Shown here one piece after another: positions 33,149-41,382 of a DNA stretch of 42,196 nt. A program made the position numbers and the translations under genes. Below the pieces are notes generated by a model. The model made no database searches. It was not told the origin of the DNA and was given only the letters and a program-made list of their open reading frames with translations. Origin of the DNA: CAZVFX01 sp964626565 (GTDB lineage: Bacteria > Myxococcota_A > UBA9042 > CAIXZC01); contig CAZVFX010000062.1 of assembly GCA_964626565.1 (NCBI GenBank), forward strand, positions 1-42,196, written 5' to 3'. Every line of letters starts with the position of its first letter. The first letter of the stretch is position 1.

Positions 33149-34303
33149 TTAGAAGGTGGTGAAAAAGCCTGCGGAGAAACCGTCTTGCAGCGGGGTGAAG
33201 GTGATAGGAACAGGGGCGGCGTCCTCCGGGAGCAGGAAGTAGGCAGCCGCTGCACCCGCGGCCACCCCGGCACCCGCGAACAGCAGCCAGCTTCCCACCT
33301 CGACCTTGTCCGCCCCCGCCTCGTAATCGCGGCGGTATGTCTGGTACGCATCAGGGCCGTCGATCTTCGGATCGTAAGCTTCGTCCGCGTTACTCATTTC
33401 CGATGAACCGAGGGCAAACACCACGCCCCCTGCCGCGGCCACGGTGGCTCCCGCAATCGACGTGTAGAAAGCCGCGGTCTTCCAGGGGAATCCGCCACCA
33501 TTGCGGCCGTCGCCATTGGCCGACGCCTTTAATTCAACCTTGAGGTTCGAGCTCTTTCCCACCTTCACGGTGACTTTGGACTCGAACGGGTCGAAATCTC
33601 TCTTGACTACTCGGACCACATGTTCGCCGGCCGGCACGGTGACCTTCTCAAGGGGCGTCACACCCGCGGGCTTTCCTGCGATGGTTACTTCTGCGCCATC
33701 TTCGTTGCAACTGATTTTTAGGAAGCCATCGGTGGCGATCTTTTCGAGCCCGGCCTCAAGTCGCGCCGGCTCAGTGGCGCCATCAACCGCCCGGGCCGTC
33801 TTGGTGACGGGAAGGTAGCCTTCCTTGATGAACGTAAATACGTAGCTCCCGGGGGCTAGGAACATCGAGCCCGGAGTGGTGGCCATTTCGGTACGGCGCT
33901 CAGGAGCCATGGAGACCAGCGCACCTTCGGGAGTAGACGAGAAGACGATTTCGACCATCCCCCGTTCCTTCAACTCAGTTCGCAACCGGGCCAGCTCTTC
34001 TTCCACTTTCGCCCGGTCTGACGCCCCGGGTTTCAGCGACAGGTAGCGCTCGTAGTAGTAGACAGCCCCTTCCCGGTCCTCCAATCTGAGGCAAGCTTTG
34101 GCGCTGTTGTACAGGTAGCGCTCCGACGGGCGCAGTGAGAAGGCTTCCTTGAAAAGGGCCAGCGCGGTCTTGAAGTCGTGCCTGTCGTAGGCCGCCCGAG
34201 CCAGCGCATTCTTTGCCTCAGCTTCCTCAAGAGGCTGGCACTCTCCCCGCACCGGCAACAACGCCAGCGACAGCAAGATGCTCGTTAGTACTAGCCGTTT
34301 CAT
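33149..34303 (-). CDS. TPR and PEGA domain exported protein
   Basis: The 384-residue product starts at ATG 34303 (AGAGG three bases upstream); a TTG at 34321 would add six residues. A signal peptide (MKRLVLTSILLSLALLPVRG) is followed by TPR units (KTALALFKEAFSLRPSERYL, GAVYYYERYLSLKPGA), then two PEGA domains (about 118-165, EIVFSSTPEGALVSM, and 190-260, ISCNEDGAEVTIAGKPAGVT), a Gly/Asn linker, and two hydrophobic helices near 282-302 and 338-360. This is a frequent Myxococcota layout, often paired with a kinase carrying PEGA, as here: the gene follows the Ser/Thr kinase by about 50 bases. Probable envelope protein bound to sugar or another exported protein; PEGA function is unproven. Confidence 0.85.
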   Translation of the reverse strand: MKRLVLTSILLSLALLPVRGECQPLEEAEAKNALARAAYDRHDFKTALALFKEAFSLRPSERYLYNSAKACLRLEDREGAVYYYERYLSLKPGASDRAKVEEELARLRTELKERGMVEIVFSSTPEGALVSMAPERRTEMATTPGSMFLAPGSYVFTFIKEGYLPVTKTARAVDGATEPARLEAGLEKIATDGFLKISCNEDGAEVTIAGKPAGVTPLEKVTVPAGEHVVRVVKRDFDPFESKVTVKVGKSSNLKVELKASANGDGRNGGGFPWKTAAFYTSIAGATVAAAGGVVFALGSSEMSNADEAYDPKIDGPDAYQTYRRDYEAGADKVEVGSWLLFAGAGVAAGAAAAYFLLPEDAAPVPITFTPLQDGFSAGFFTTF

Positions 34304-34325
34304 ACGCCTCTTTCCGTTCAACCCT

Positions 34326-34346
34326 GGACCCTGACCCTGGACCCTG
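34326..34346. repeat. GGACCCT/GACCCT low-complexity repeat, copy 2
   Basis: These 21 bases are identical to 21060-21080. The copy lies between the Ser/Thr kinase stop and the start of the TPR/PEGA gene, overlapping the possible upstream TTG start region. Confidence 0.65.
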
Positions 34347-34354
34347 CCTCAACC

Positions 34355-36130
34355 CTACTTCAATCCATCTTTTCCCGAGGAGGCTTCCCCCCCTTTCAGC
34401 CCGTCCTCTTCCGACGGCGAGCTTTTTTTCAACTTGAACAGCACAGTCTCATCCCGCCCGAAGTGTACCTTTTTCGTCAAGGGGCGGAAACCCTTTTTCT
34501 TCACCGTGTACGACCGCACTTCGCCAGCTTTGGCCCGCCGGGAGCAAGGGGTCGAGCACAAGCTTCGGCCCCCGAGAAAGACCTCCGCACCCTCCTGGTT
34601 CGAGGTCAACGTCACACGGACAGTCCGTTTCTCCGGGGCCGCGTCCGGTACCCCGGTAACCACCTCCGCCGGCAACTCAGCCGTCACTTCCTCCCGGGAC
34701 GGCGTCGTGGCTTTGGTATCTTCAGGTTCGGGGCTCACCTCTGGACTCACCTCTGGAATCACCTCCGGACTCACCTCAGAACGCACCTCCGGCAACGCCG
34801 GGGGCAGAGGGAAATCCACGTCCGCGATTGCGTCTTCTCTCTCCGCCGCAGCCGCCGCGACTTCAGGCTCGACCACTGCTTCCCCCTGAATCAGCAGGTC
34901 CGCCGGCACCGGCGACCGGGTGTCGCGTTCCACTGGCGCCAGGACCTCCTCCGGGGGGCTGCTTCTGACTTCCGCGGCTGCCGCCGACTGTTCACTCGAC
35001 TCTCCCGGCTGCAACACCTTCTCCTTCAAGACCAGGAGGCCTGCGACCATGATGAGAACTACCGCCATGGTGGTGATAATCGACGCCCAGTTCGAAGAGA
35101 TCATCCGCCCCAGTTCCCTCGCCGCCAGAGCCGGAAGGCGCGCTCTGGGAGACGACAGCAGCAACTCTGATTCGATCTCCTTCAACTCGTCGGCCAGGTT
35201 CATCGCGTTCTCAGGCCGCGCCGACGCATCTTTGGAAAGCAGCCGCTTCAGCAATATGCTCAGCGACCGGGGCATCTCGAAGTCGATCTCCAACGGAGGC
35301 GGTTTCTTGCGAGCGTGGGCCAGGGCCACGGTAACCGCGGACTTACCAGTGAAAGGAGGGCCGCCCGATAGCATCTCGTACAGGATTATCCCCAGAGAAT
35401 AGAGGTCGCTCCGGTGGTCGATATCACGGGATTGCACCTGCTCCGGGCTCATGTACTCAGGCGTGCCGAAGGTGCTCCCCGTACTGGTCAGGGTTATGTC
35501 GCTGCTGATCAGCTTGGCCACCCCGAAGTCCAGCACCTTGACGAACTCTTTTTGGCCGCCTACTTCGGTGAGCATGATGTTCAGCGGCTTGATGTCGCGG
35601 TGGATGATGCCGTGCTGGTGGGCCTCGGCCAGGGAAAGAGCCACCTGGCGGCAGATACGAACCGTGCGCAACGGCGAAAGTGGTCCATCCGCCGCGATGA
35701 GCGCATCCAGGCTCTCACCCTCGACATACTCCATGGCCATGAACAGCACGTCGGCCGGGGTCTCTCCGAAATCGAACATGGTTACGGTGTTGGGGTGCTT
35801 CAGCTTGCTCACCGCCTCGGCTTCCTGGTGGAACCGGCGGCGTGCCGACGGGTCTTCCGCAACGTCGGCGCGCAAGACCTTGAGTGCGACCACCCGTTTT
35901 GTGGAGTGCTGGAACGCCTTGTAAACACCACCCCAGCCGCCCTGGCCGATCTTGGCGATGATGGTGTATTTGCCGTGGGGCGCCTCCACCATCTGCAGGC
36001 GCTGCAGTTCAGCCCGCTCCTGGACGAAACTCTCCTGATTGCCATCGAGGCTCAACAGCACCGCTCCGTCGTCCGGACAGCGCGTGTACTCCTCATCGAA
36101 CTTCTTGTCGCAATCAGGGCAAATGCGCAC
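34355..36130 (-). CDS. Membrane Ser/Thr protein kinase with zinc ribbon and PEGA domain
   Basis: The start is GTG 36130 (AGGAA four bases upstream). The 591-residue product has a short N-terminal metal-ribbon motif (CPDCDKKF, CPDDG), then a Hanks-type kinase (about 55-320): glycine loop IGQGGWGGVYKA, Lys84, catalytic HRDIKPLN (Asp179, Asn184), DFG (Asp201) and GTPEYMSPEQ. All catalytic residues are present. One membrane helix lies near 345-366. The outer part is Glu/Pro/Val-rich (repeats like SPEVIPEVSPEVSPE) and ends in a PEGA domain (VRVTLTSNQEGAEVFLGG, then CSTPC). The PEGA side faces outside and may sense an envelope ligand. It precedes another PEGA protein, suggesting a shared function. 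Confidence 0.93.
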   Translation of the reverse strand: MRICPDCDKKFDEEYTRCPDDGAVLLSLDGNQESFVQERAELQRLQMVEAPHGKYTIIAKIGQGGWGGVYKAFQHSTKRVVALKVLRADVAEDPSARRRFHQEAEAVSKLKHPNTVTMFDFGETPADVLFMAMEYVEGESLDALIAADGPLSPLRTVRICRQVALSLAEAHQHGIIHRDIKPLNIMLTEVGGQKEFVKVLDFGVAKLISSDITLTSTGSTFGTPEYMSPEQVQSRDIDHRSDLYSLGIILYEMLSGGPPFTGKSAVTVALAHARKKPPPLEIDFEMPRSLSILLKRLLSKDASARPENAMNLADELKEIESELLLSSPRARLPALAARELGRMISSNWASIITTMAVVLIMVAGLLVLKEKVLQPGESSEQSAAAAEVRSSPPEEVLAPVERDTRSPVPADLLIQGEAVVEPEVAAAAAEREDAIADVDFPLPPALPEVRSEVSPEVIPEVSPEVSPEPEDTKATTPSREEVTAELPAEVVTGVPDAAPEKRTVRVTLTSNQEGAEVFLGGRSLCSTPCSRRAKAGEVRSYTVKKKGFRPLTKKVHFGRDETVLFKLKKSSPSEEDGLKGGEASSGKDGLK

Positions 36131-36171
36131 CGCGTTCCTCTGTGCCTCCGGGACGAACTCTCGACGTGGCC

Positions 36172-36212
36172 GTTCCTGCCGCCTACAGCATATCCTTTCC
36201 TACAGCCTGTCT
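36172..36212. repeat. Dispersed intergenic repeat, full copy
   Basis: GTTCCTGCCGCCTACAGCAT followed by ATCCTTTCCTACAGCC, between the flippase-like gene stop and the kinase start. Same layout as the copies at 7431 and 26751. Confidence 0.65.
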
Positions 36213-36231
36213 TTTGTACGCTAACCTGAAG

Positions 36232-37341
36232 CTAGGACTCTGTCAAAGAACCCTTCCGTCGTTTGAGCAGGGCCATGATGTCCTCTTTCGGGAGTCTGGA
36301 GAAGTAGCCTTGAAGCAGGAACATGGCAGTGCCCATTTCGAAAAGCTGCCACAGCTTCACCGCGAGCATGGCTACCAGGATTTCAGCCGAGTTGAGACCC
36401 GTTATCTGTGACCAGTACGCGATGGCGGTAAGCTCCACTGCTCCCACTCCACCAACGAATATCATGGTGGTGATGAAGATGATGATGAGCACCGAGTAAA
36501 ACAGCAGCACCTGGTAGAATTCAGGCCAATAGCCCACCGATATGAATCCCACCACCAGGGCAAAAGAAAACGCACAGTTCACCAGCAAAGTGACCGACAC
36601 CAGCTTCAGCGTCGTGCGAATGCCTGTCCGCCGTAACGTGCGGAACAGGTCCGCAGTTTTGTCCAGGCCGCCGGCGGCCTTGCCGGCAAAGGTGCTCCAG
36701 CGCGTGGGCGCCGGCCGGTCGACTTTGAAAAGCCACCTCAATACCTTGCTGCCAAATTGCACCAACCCGGGAAACATCAGCGCCAGCAGGGCCGCGGTCA
36801 AAAGCCCGCCGAGAGCCACTTTGAACAACAGGGTCAACCCAGGCAGCCGCCCGGTATCGGAGACCGGTGGCATGAGCAGCAATCCCACCAACGCCAGGGA
36901 GACGTTGGTGGCCAGCGCCACCACCTTTGAGTACGCCGACGACGCCAGCATGAACGGCATCTTCACCTTGTAGAACTTGCTGCCCAGGTACGCAGTGACC
37001 AACTCACCGCCCATGCCGGGAAGCGCCGCATTGACCAGGTTACCCGCCAGAATGCAACGGGCCATGTCGCGCAGCCGAACACGCGGCGCACCCGCACTCT
37101 TGAGCGCAATGGCCAGGCGCAAACCGTGCAACATGTAGAAGACCGGCACTGCCAGCGGCGCCAGGAAGAACAGCTTCCAGTTGGTCCGCTCCAGCACAGC
37201 CGGAACCTTCTCCAGATCTCCCATGACGTAGACTACGAAAAACAGGAGGCCCACCGATATGGGGGCCATGAGGAAGAACATCATCAACGCACGGCGGCGC
37301 AGCTTCTTTCGGTCGAACGTGTCTTTTTCGCCAGTCGTCAA
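36232..37341 (-). CDS. Flippase-like integral membrane protein (LPG synthase TM family)
   Basis: The 369-residue product starts at TTG 37341 (AAGGAA five bases upstream; no better start nearby). It has about eight membrane helices and matches the lysylphosphatidylglycerol synthase TM region / UPF0104 family: RCILAGNLVNAALPGMGGEL, the pattern typical for the first conserved block, and VGGVGAVELTAIAYWSQITG for the later one. Members move or use lipid or polyisoprenoid substrates; the real substrate is unknown here. It lies 25 bases after the small twin-arginine ORF and is the last gene of a four-gene set. It is not fused to a synthase domain. Confidence 0.88.
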   Translation of the reverse strand: MTTGEKDTFDRKKLRRRALMMFFLMAPISVGLLFFVVYVMGDLEKVPAVLERTNWKLFFLAPLAVPVFYMLHGLRLAIALKSAGAPRVRLRDMARCILAGNLVNAALPGMGGELVTAYLGSKFYKVKMPFMLASSAYSKVVALATNVSLALVGLLLMPPVSDTGRLPGLTLLFKVALGGLLTAALLALMFPGLVQFGSKVLRWLFKVDRPAPTRWSTFAGKAAGGLDKTADLFRTLRRTGIRTTLKLVSVTLLVNCAFSFALVVGFISVGYWPEFYQVLLFYSVLIIIFITTMIFVGGVGAVELTAIAYWSQITGLNSAEILVAMLAVKLWQLFEMGTAMFLLQGYFSRLPKEDIMALLKRRKGSLTES

Positions 37342-37366
37342 ATGTATTCCTTGCGGTCCATATCAG

Positions 37367-37537
37367 CTAGCCGGCCAGGTCGTGATCTGAGTAGATTGCC
37401 TTCCGGGTAAGCGCCTTGACCGGCGGCCGCCGCCGGCCCCCACGGCGCGTCAGGGAAAGCCCCTTGCGGAGCGCACCGGCAAGTGTCCCGGACGCAGACA
37501 CCAATGTCAAGAGATGTAGAAATCGCCGCCGCTTCAT
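37367..37537 (-). CDS. Small twin-arginine leader-like ORF
   Basis: The ATG at 37537 overlaps the stop of the radical SAM gene (ATGA, 37534-37537), typical of coupled translation. The 56-residue product begins MKRRRFLHLLTLVSASGTLA, a good twin-arginine (Tat) leader with RRRFLHLL, followed by a basic tail (SLTRRGGRRR) and about 20 more residues, then a TAG. Such leaders normally carry a folded, often Fe-S protein, but no cargo is encoded here. It could be a truncated remnant of a longer Tat-exported gene or a small peptide in its own right. The start by overlap supports translation; function unknown. Confidence 0.55.
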   Translation of the reverse strand: MKRRRFLHLLTLVSASGTLAGALRKGLSLTRRGGRRRPPVKALTRKAIYSDHDLAG

Positions 37538-38544
37538 TTTCGCTCCCATACGCCGGCCACTTTGGTCCCGCAAGCCGGGCAGCGGCCGTTGGTGATGCGG
37601 TTGCCCAAGACCCGGTAGCCCACCCTCTCCACCAAGGCCGTGTCCCCATCGTTGCAGTCCGGGTTGGGGCAGTACGTGTTTTCGCCGACACGAGAGCGCA
37701 GGTTGCCCACATAAACGTGCCGCAACCCCACATCCCTGGCCTCCATTCTCGCATTCTCCAGCGTACCGGCCGGTGTGGGCGGGAGGTTGCGCAACTTATG
37801 CCGGGGGGAGAACCGTGAGAAATGTATTGGCACTTCTTCCCCCAGTGTGTCCCGGATCCACTTGCACATCTTTCGTATCTCGCCCATATCGTCGTTCAGC
37901 GTCGGGATCACCAGATTGGTGATTTCCACCCACGTGCCGCTTTCGACCAGGACTTCCAACGCAGTCAGGACAGGGCGCAGCGAACCGGAGCAGTTGTCTT
38001 TGTAAAACTGGTCATTAAACGCCTTGAGGTCAATGTTGGCCCCATCCACGTAGGGAGCCAGCCGGCGCAACGGCTTCTCGTTAACATATCCGGCGCTCAC
38101 CAGCACGTTCTTCAGCCCCGCTTCGCGGGCTTTGACGCAAGAGTCGTAGGTGTACTCGTAATAGGTCAACGGCTCGGTATAGGTGTACGCGATGGAAATC
38201 GCCTTCTCCCTCGTCGCAACCGCCAGTAGTTCCTCGGGCGGCAGGTCGTATGCCTCCGCGTCTTCCGGGTTGGCCTGGGAGATCTCGTGATTCTGGCAGT
38301 TCTTGCAGTGCAGGTTGCAGCCCGCAGTCGCGATGGAGAAGATGGTGGTTCCCGGCAGGAAATGAAAGAGCGGCTTCTTCTCAATGGGGTCAACATGGAT
38401 GGCGCATGGAAAACCGAACGTAGTCGCGGTCAGCTTGCCGTCGAGGTTCACCCGCACCAGGCAGTCACCGCTCCGCCCCGGCGCAATCCGGCAGTACTTG
38501 GGGCAAAGCTGGCACTCCAGCATCCCTTTGGGTGTATTGCTCAC
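37534..38544 (-). CDS. amrS: AmrS-type radical SAM enzyme (AmmeMemoRadiSam)
   Basis: The open frame reaches 38751, but the stretch above 38544 lies inside the neighbouring gene and has no enzyme-like sequence, so I take GTG 38544, which overlaps that gene's stop (GTGA, 38541-38544); ATG 38523 is a second choice. The 336-residue product has an N-terminal Cys cluster (CQLCPKYCRIAPGRSGDC), the radical SAM 4Fe-4S motif CNLHCKNC (Cys76, Cys80, Cys83), and typical blocks AYTYTEPLTYYEYTYDSC, GANIDLKAFND and PIHFSRFSPRHKL. The C-terminus ends in a zinc-ribbon (TYCPNPDCN, CPACGTKVAGVW). This family is found with Memo and AMMECR1 domain proteins, which are not in this window. The reaction is not established. 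Confidence 0.92.
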   Translation of the reverse strand: MSNTPKGMLECQLCPKYCRIAPGRSGDCLVRVNLDGKLTATTFGFPCAIHVDPIEKKPLFHFLPGTTIFSIATAGCNLHCKNCQNHEISQANPEDAEAYDLPPEELLAVATREKAISIAYTYTEPLTYYEYTYDSCVKAREAGLKNVLVSAGYVNEKPLRRLAPYVDGANIDLKAFNDQFYKDNCSGSLRPVLTALEVLVESGTWVEITNLVIPTLNDDMGEIRKMCKWIRDTLGEEVPIHFSRFSPRHKLRNLPPTPAGTLENARMEARDVGLRHVYVGNLRSRVGENTYCPNPDCNDGDTALVERVGYRVLGNRITNGRCPACGTKVAGVWERK

Positions 38545-39587
38545 GGACACTCGTTGGGCGGGATGATGTGCAGGTCTATGTAGATCGGATTTTCGTCCGG
38601 GTCGTTGCTGGTAATCGACACCTGGTTGTCGTCGTTGGTCACGTTGCCGTCCTGGTCGCAATACTCCACGCCGAATGAGAACGGTGAGTACCCCGGCGTG
38701 CCGATGGGCGGCAGCGTCGAGCCGGGCGGAGGCGCTCCCTCGATGGTCCACTCCCCCGACATCTTAACCAACTGCATGCCGCTGATCACCAGGTCCTTGT
38801 TGCCGGTGTTCTCAATCAGGAAATCCCGCCCGTGACAGTAGCTGCCGCAGCCGTAGTTCACCGCGGACAACGGCAGTTCGATGTCCGGCCCGGGTTGCTT
38901 GGGTACGAACTGCACCTGGCGGGCCGGCTTCTCCGGCTCGCTGGTCCACACCGTGAGCACCGACTTGAGCGGCGCCGCGTCACCTACCGGGTTGTAAGAC
39001 ACCAGCCCGGTGACCTCCTCTCCCGGCATGAGCGTCAACGGCAGCCCCGCCGGCAGATCGGGGGAGGTCCACGTAAACGCGATGAACGGATTACCTCCCG
39101 GCTCCAGGAAAGCGTTCACCAGAGTGAGCTGGTTTAAACCCGTGCTTCGGAACACAATCTCCACGTCTTTGGAACTCGGCGGCAGCACGTCCAGGAAGTA
39201 CCACTCCGGATTGTACGCCATCTGATCCACCACGAGGATCATCTTGCTGCCCATGATGCGCCACTCGCTGGTGAAGCACTCGGTGCCGGGCACGCAACCG
39301 ACATCAACAACAACGTCCGGGACAGGGGGCAACTCAGGCTGCTCGAGGATGTCGGGAAGCGGCTCGACGAAGGTATCTTCCTCCGGAACGAAGACGTCTT
39401 CAACCGGGGTGCCCTCGTCTGCGTTCACATCCTGCGGCGGAGGGTCCTCACCCCCCGTATCCTTCCACCACGGCGGTGGTTGAGAAGTTTCTCCCCCGCC
39501 CCCTATGACCGTGGTAGTCACGTCGTTGCACGCGGCCGCCAGACAGCCTGCGACAACGATGATGGCGATCCTCCCCAGTGCTTTCAT
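38541..39587 (-). CDS. Lipoprotein with ASH/choice-of-anchor-type domain
   Basis: The frame is open to 39902, but the region above 39587 is on the other side of a promoter and overlaps the divergent gene, so ATG 39587 (GGTGGAG three bases upstream) is the start. The 348-residue product has a leader ending LAAAC (Cys20), a Gly/Thr and then acidic Pro-rich tether (about 30-100), and two beta-rich domains. The second contains IENTGNKDLVISGMQLVKMS and ITSNDPDENPIYIDLHI, the pattern of ASH/choice-of-anchor-D domains (immunoglobulin-like). Probable outer-face lipoprotein. It leads the set lipoprotein, AmrS, Tat ORF and flippase-like protein. Confidence 0.85.
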   Translation of the reverse strand: MKALGRIAIIVVAGCLAAACNDVTTTVIGGGGETSQPPPWWKDTGGEDPPPQDVNADEGTPVEDVFVPEEDTFVEPLPDILEQPELPPVPDVVVDVGCVPGTECFTSEWRIMGSKMILVVDQMAYNPEWYFLDVLPPSSKDVEIVFRSTGLNQLTLVNAFLEPGGNPFIAFTWTSPDLPAGLPLTLMPGEEVTGLVSYNPVGDAAPLKSVLTVWTSEPEKPARQVQFVPKQPGPDIELPLSAVNYGCGSYCHGRDFLIENTGNKDLVISGMQLVKMSGEWTIEGAPPPGSTLPPIGTPGYSPFSFGVEYCDQDGNVTNDDNQVSITSNDPDENPIYIDLHIIPPNECP

Positions 39588-39603
39588 GCTCTCCACCCCC
39601 GGA

Positions 39604-39616
39604 CGTACATTGTACG
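39604..39616. promoter_or_regulatory. 13-base palindrome over the -10 box (candidate operator)
   Basis: CGTACATTGTACG is a perfect palindrome around one central base and contains the whole -10 hexamer of the minus-strand promoter. A protein dimer bound here would block that promoter. No regulator gene is adjacent. Confidence 0.4.
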
Positions 39617-39637
39617 CCTGACGGACCATCCACTCAA
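39609..39637 (-). promoter_or_regulatory. Promoter of the lipoprotein/AmrS operon
   Basis: On the minus strand TTGAGT (39632-39637), 17 bases, then TACAAT (39609-39614, five of six consensus positions). The start codon at 39587 is 22 bases further on. This is the best-matching -10 I found in the window. Confidence 0.6.
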
Positions 39638-39748
39638 GCCGAACGTGGACACTGCCTCCCGATAATGATATCACAGTACCCTGAGTGCGAGCGAGGGGCC
39701 TGCCCGGCACCGGCACTGCTCTTCGCTGCTTCTTCTCGGAGGAATCCG

Positions 39749-41368
39749 ATGGTGGACCGTGCCGGCGGCAAGAACGGCGACAGTCTGGACCACGCCCGGT
39801 CCCTGGCCTCTGACCTCGAACAAGACGCAGCCGCGGCCGAACTGCCCGCCAATCTGGCCCAGTGGGAAGCGGCCACCACCGGCAGCCAGGAAGCGTACGC
39901 ACGATACGAAAAGGCGTTCCTCAAATACAAGCGGCTCTTCTCCGCTCCCGAAACCCTGGCCGAACTTACCGCTCTCCTGCAAGCAGGCCGTGACCAGCTT
40001 GAGCCCCAACTGTCCCGCCGCCTGGAGACGCTGCGGCTCCTGCTTCTGGAGCACTCCACCGCTCCTGAGATGCTCAAAGTACTCACCGAGCTGGAAACCG
40101 CGGCGGAGCGCACAGTGAGCACCTATCGCGCCCGGTTGGACGGCAAACCTGCGACCTCCAACGAATTGGCGGAGGTCCTCAGGGAGTCCCTCGACCGGGG
40201 CCGGCGCCGGAACGCCTGGCTGGCCCTCAAAGAGGTCGGCCCCGTTGTGGCCCCCGATATCAGTCGCCTCGCGCAGATGCGCAACCGGATGGCCGCCAGC
40301 GCCGGCTTTCCCGATTATTGGCACATGCAATTGGGGCTGTCGGAAATCGACCCTGAACAGCTTCTCGAGACTTTGGACCGGACGGCCGCGGCCACTGATA
40401 AGCCCTACGAAGCGGCGAAGGGCCGGATGGACGAGGCGGCGGCCAGGCACCTGGGCATTGACAGGTCCGAAGTGATGCCCTGGGATTTCTCAGACGCCTT
40501 CCTCCAGGAGTTGCCCCACTGGATGCGCCCCGATGTGACCCGCCACTACCAGCAGTCGGACCCGGTGAAGTCGGCACAGACCTACTACGAGACCTTGAGC
40601 TTTGACGTCGCTCCCATCCTGGCCCGCAGCTCCCTCTACGAGGCGCCGGGCAAGAACCCCCACGCCTTCTGCACCGATATCGACCGCAACGGGGACGTGA
40701 GAGTCCTCTGCAACGTGAAGAACGACCTGCACTGGCACACCACCATGCTGCACGAGCTGGGACACGCCCTCTACTCTTCTCACATAGACCCGGCTCTGCC
40801 TTGGACGCTCAGGGACGAGGCACATGCGCTGACCACTGAAGGGGTGGCGATGTTCTTCGACCGCGTGGCCTCCACCAGCGGGTTCCTCACTCGCATTGTC
40901 GGCCTCGACCAGGAACTGGCGGCCGGGGCAGAAGGAGCGCTGGGTCAGGCGCGCCGGCTTTCCAAACTGATCTTCATACGCTGGTGCCTCGTGATGATTC
41001 AGTTCGAAAGAGCCCTCTACGCAGATCCGGGCCGCGACCTCGAAGAGACCTGGTGGGACCTGGTCTCCCGCTACCAGCATCTCAGTCGTCCGCCCGACCG
41101 CACCGCAGCAGATTGGGCAACCAAGATTCATCTTGTGATCGCACCGGTCTACTATCAGAACTACCTGCTGGGCGAGATGTTCGCAGCCCAGCTTCGTCAT
41201 CGCCTGGGGGCCGCAGACCCGTCTTTCATCGGGCAACCCGAAGTCTCCAGGCTGCTGGTTGGAGAGGTTTTTGGGCCCGGCCGGACCTACCCCTGGCCGG
41301 AACTCGTCGAACGAGCCACTGGTGAACCGCTCTCGGAGCGCCACCTGCTGGCGGAAATAGTGGAGTAA
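39749..41368 (+). CDS. M3-like zinc metallopeptidase
   Basis: I start at ATG 39749 (GGAGGA six bases upstream); the upstream frame to 39578 overlaps the divergent promoter. The 539-residue product has a helical N-terminal half (KRLFSAPETLAELTALLQAG) and a catalytic half with the zinc site HELGH (His335, Glu336, His339) and a third ligand Glu364 in TTEGVAMFFD, 25 residues after the second His, as in M3 (thimet/oligopeptidase F) and close to M2 enzymes. No signal peptide, so a cytoplasmic oligopeptidase or carboxypeptidase acting on short peptides is likely. Conserved block RNRMAASAGFPDYWHMQLGL also fits the M2/M3 superfamily. It is followed after 14 bases by the SWIM gene. Confidence 0.9.
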   Translation: MVDRAGGKNGDSLDHARSLASDLEQDAAAAELPANLAQWEAATTGSQEAYARYEKAFLKYKRLFSAPETLAELTALLQAGRDQLEPQLSRRLETLRLLLLEHSTAPEMLKVLTELETAAERTVSTYRARLDGKPATSNELAEVLRESLDRGRRRNAWLALKEVGPVVAPDISRLAQMRNRMAASAGFPDYWHMQLGLSEIDPEQLLETLDRTAAATDKPYEAAKGRMDEAAARHLGIDRSEVMPWDFSDAFLQELPHWMRPDVTRHYQQSDPVKSAQTYYETLSFDVAPILARSSLYEAPGKNPHAFCTDIDRNGDVRVLCNVKNDLHWHTTMLHELGHALYSSHIDPALPWTLRDEAHALTTEGVAMFFDRVASTSGFLTRIVGLDQELAAGAEGALGQARRLSKLIFIRWCLVMIQFERALYADPGRDLEETWWDLVSRYQHLSRPPDRTAADWATKIHLVIAPVYYQNYLLGEMFAAQLRHRLGAADPSFIGQPEVSRLLVGEVFGPGRTYPWPELVERATGEPLSERHLLAEIVE

Positions 41369-41382
41369 GAGGAGGAGAAGTC

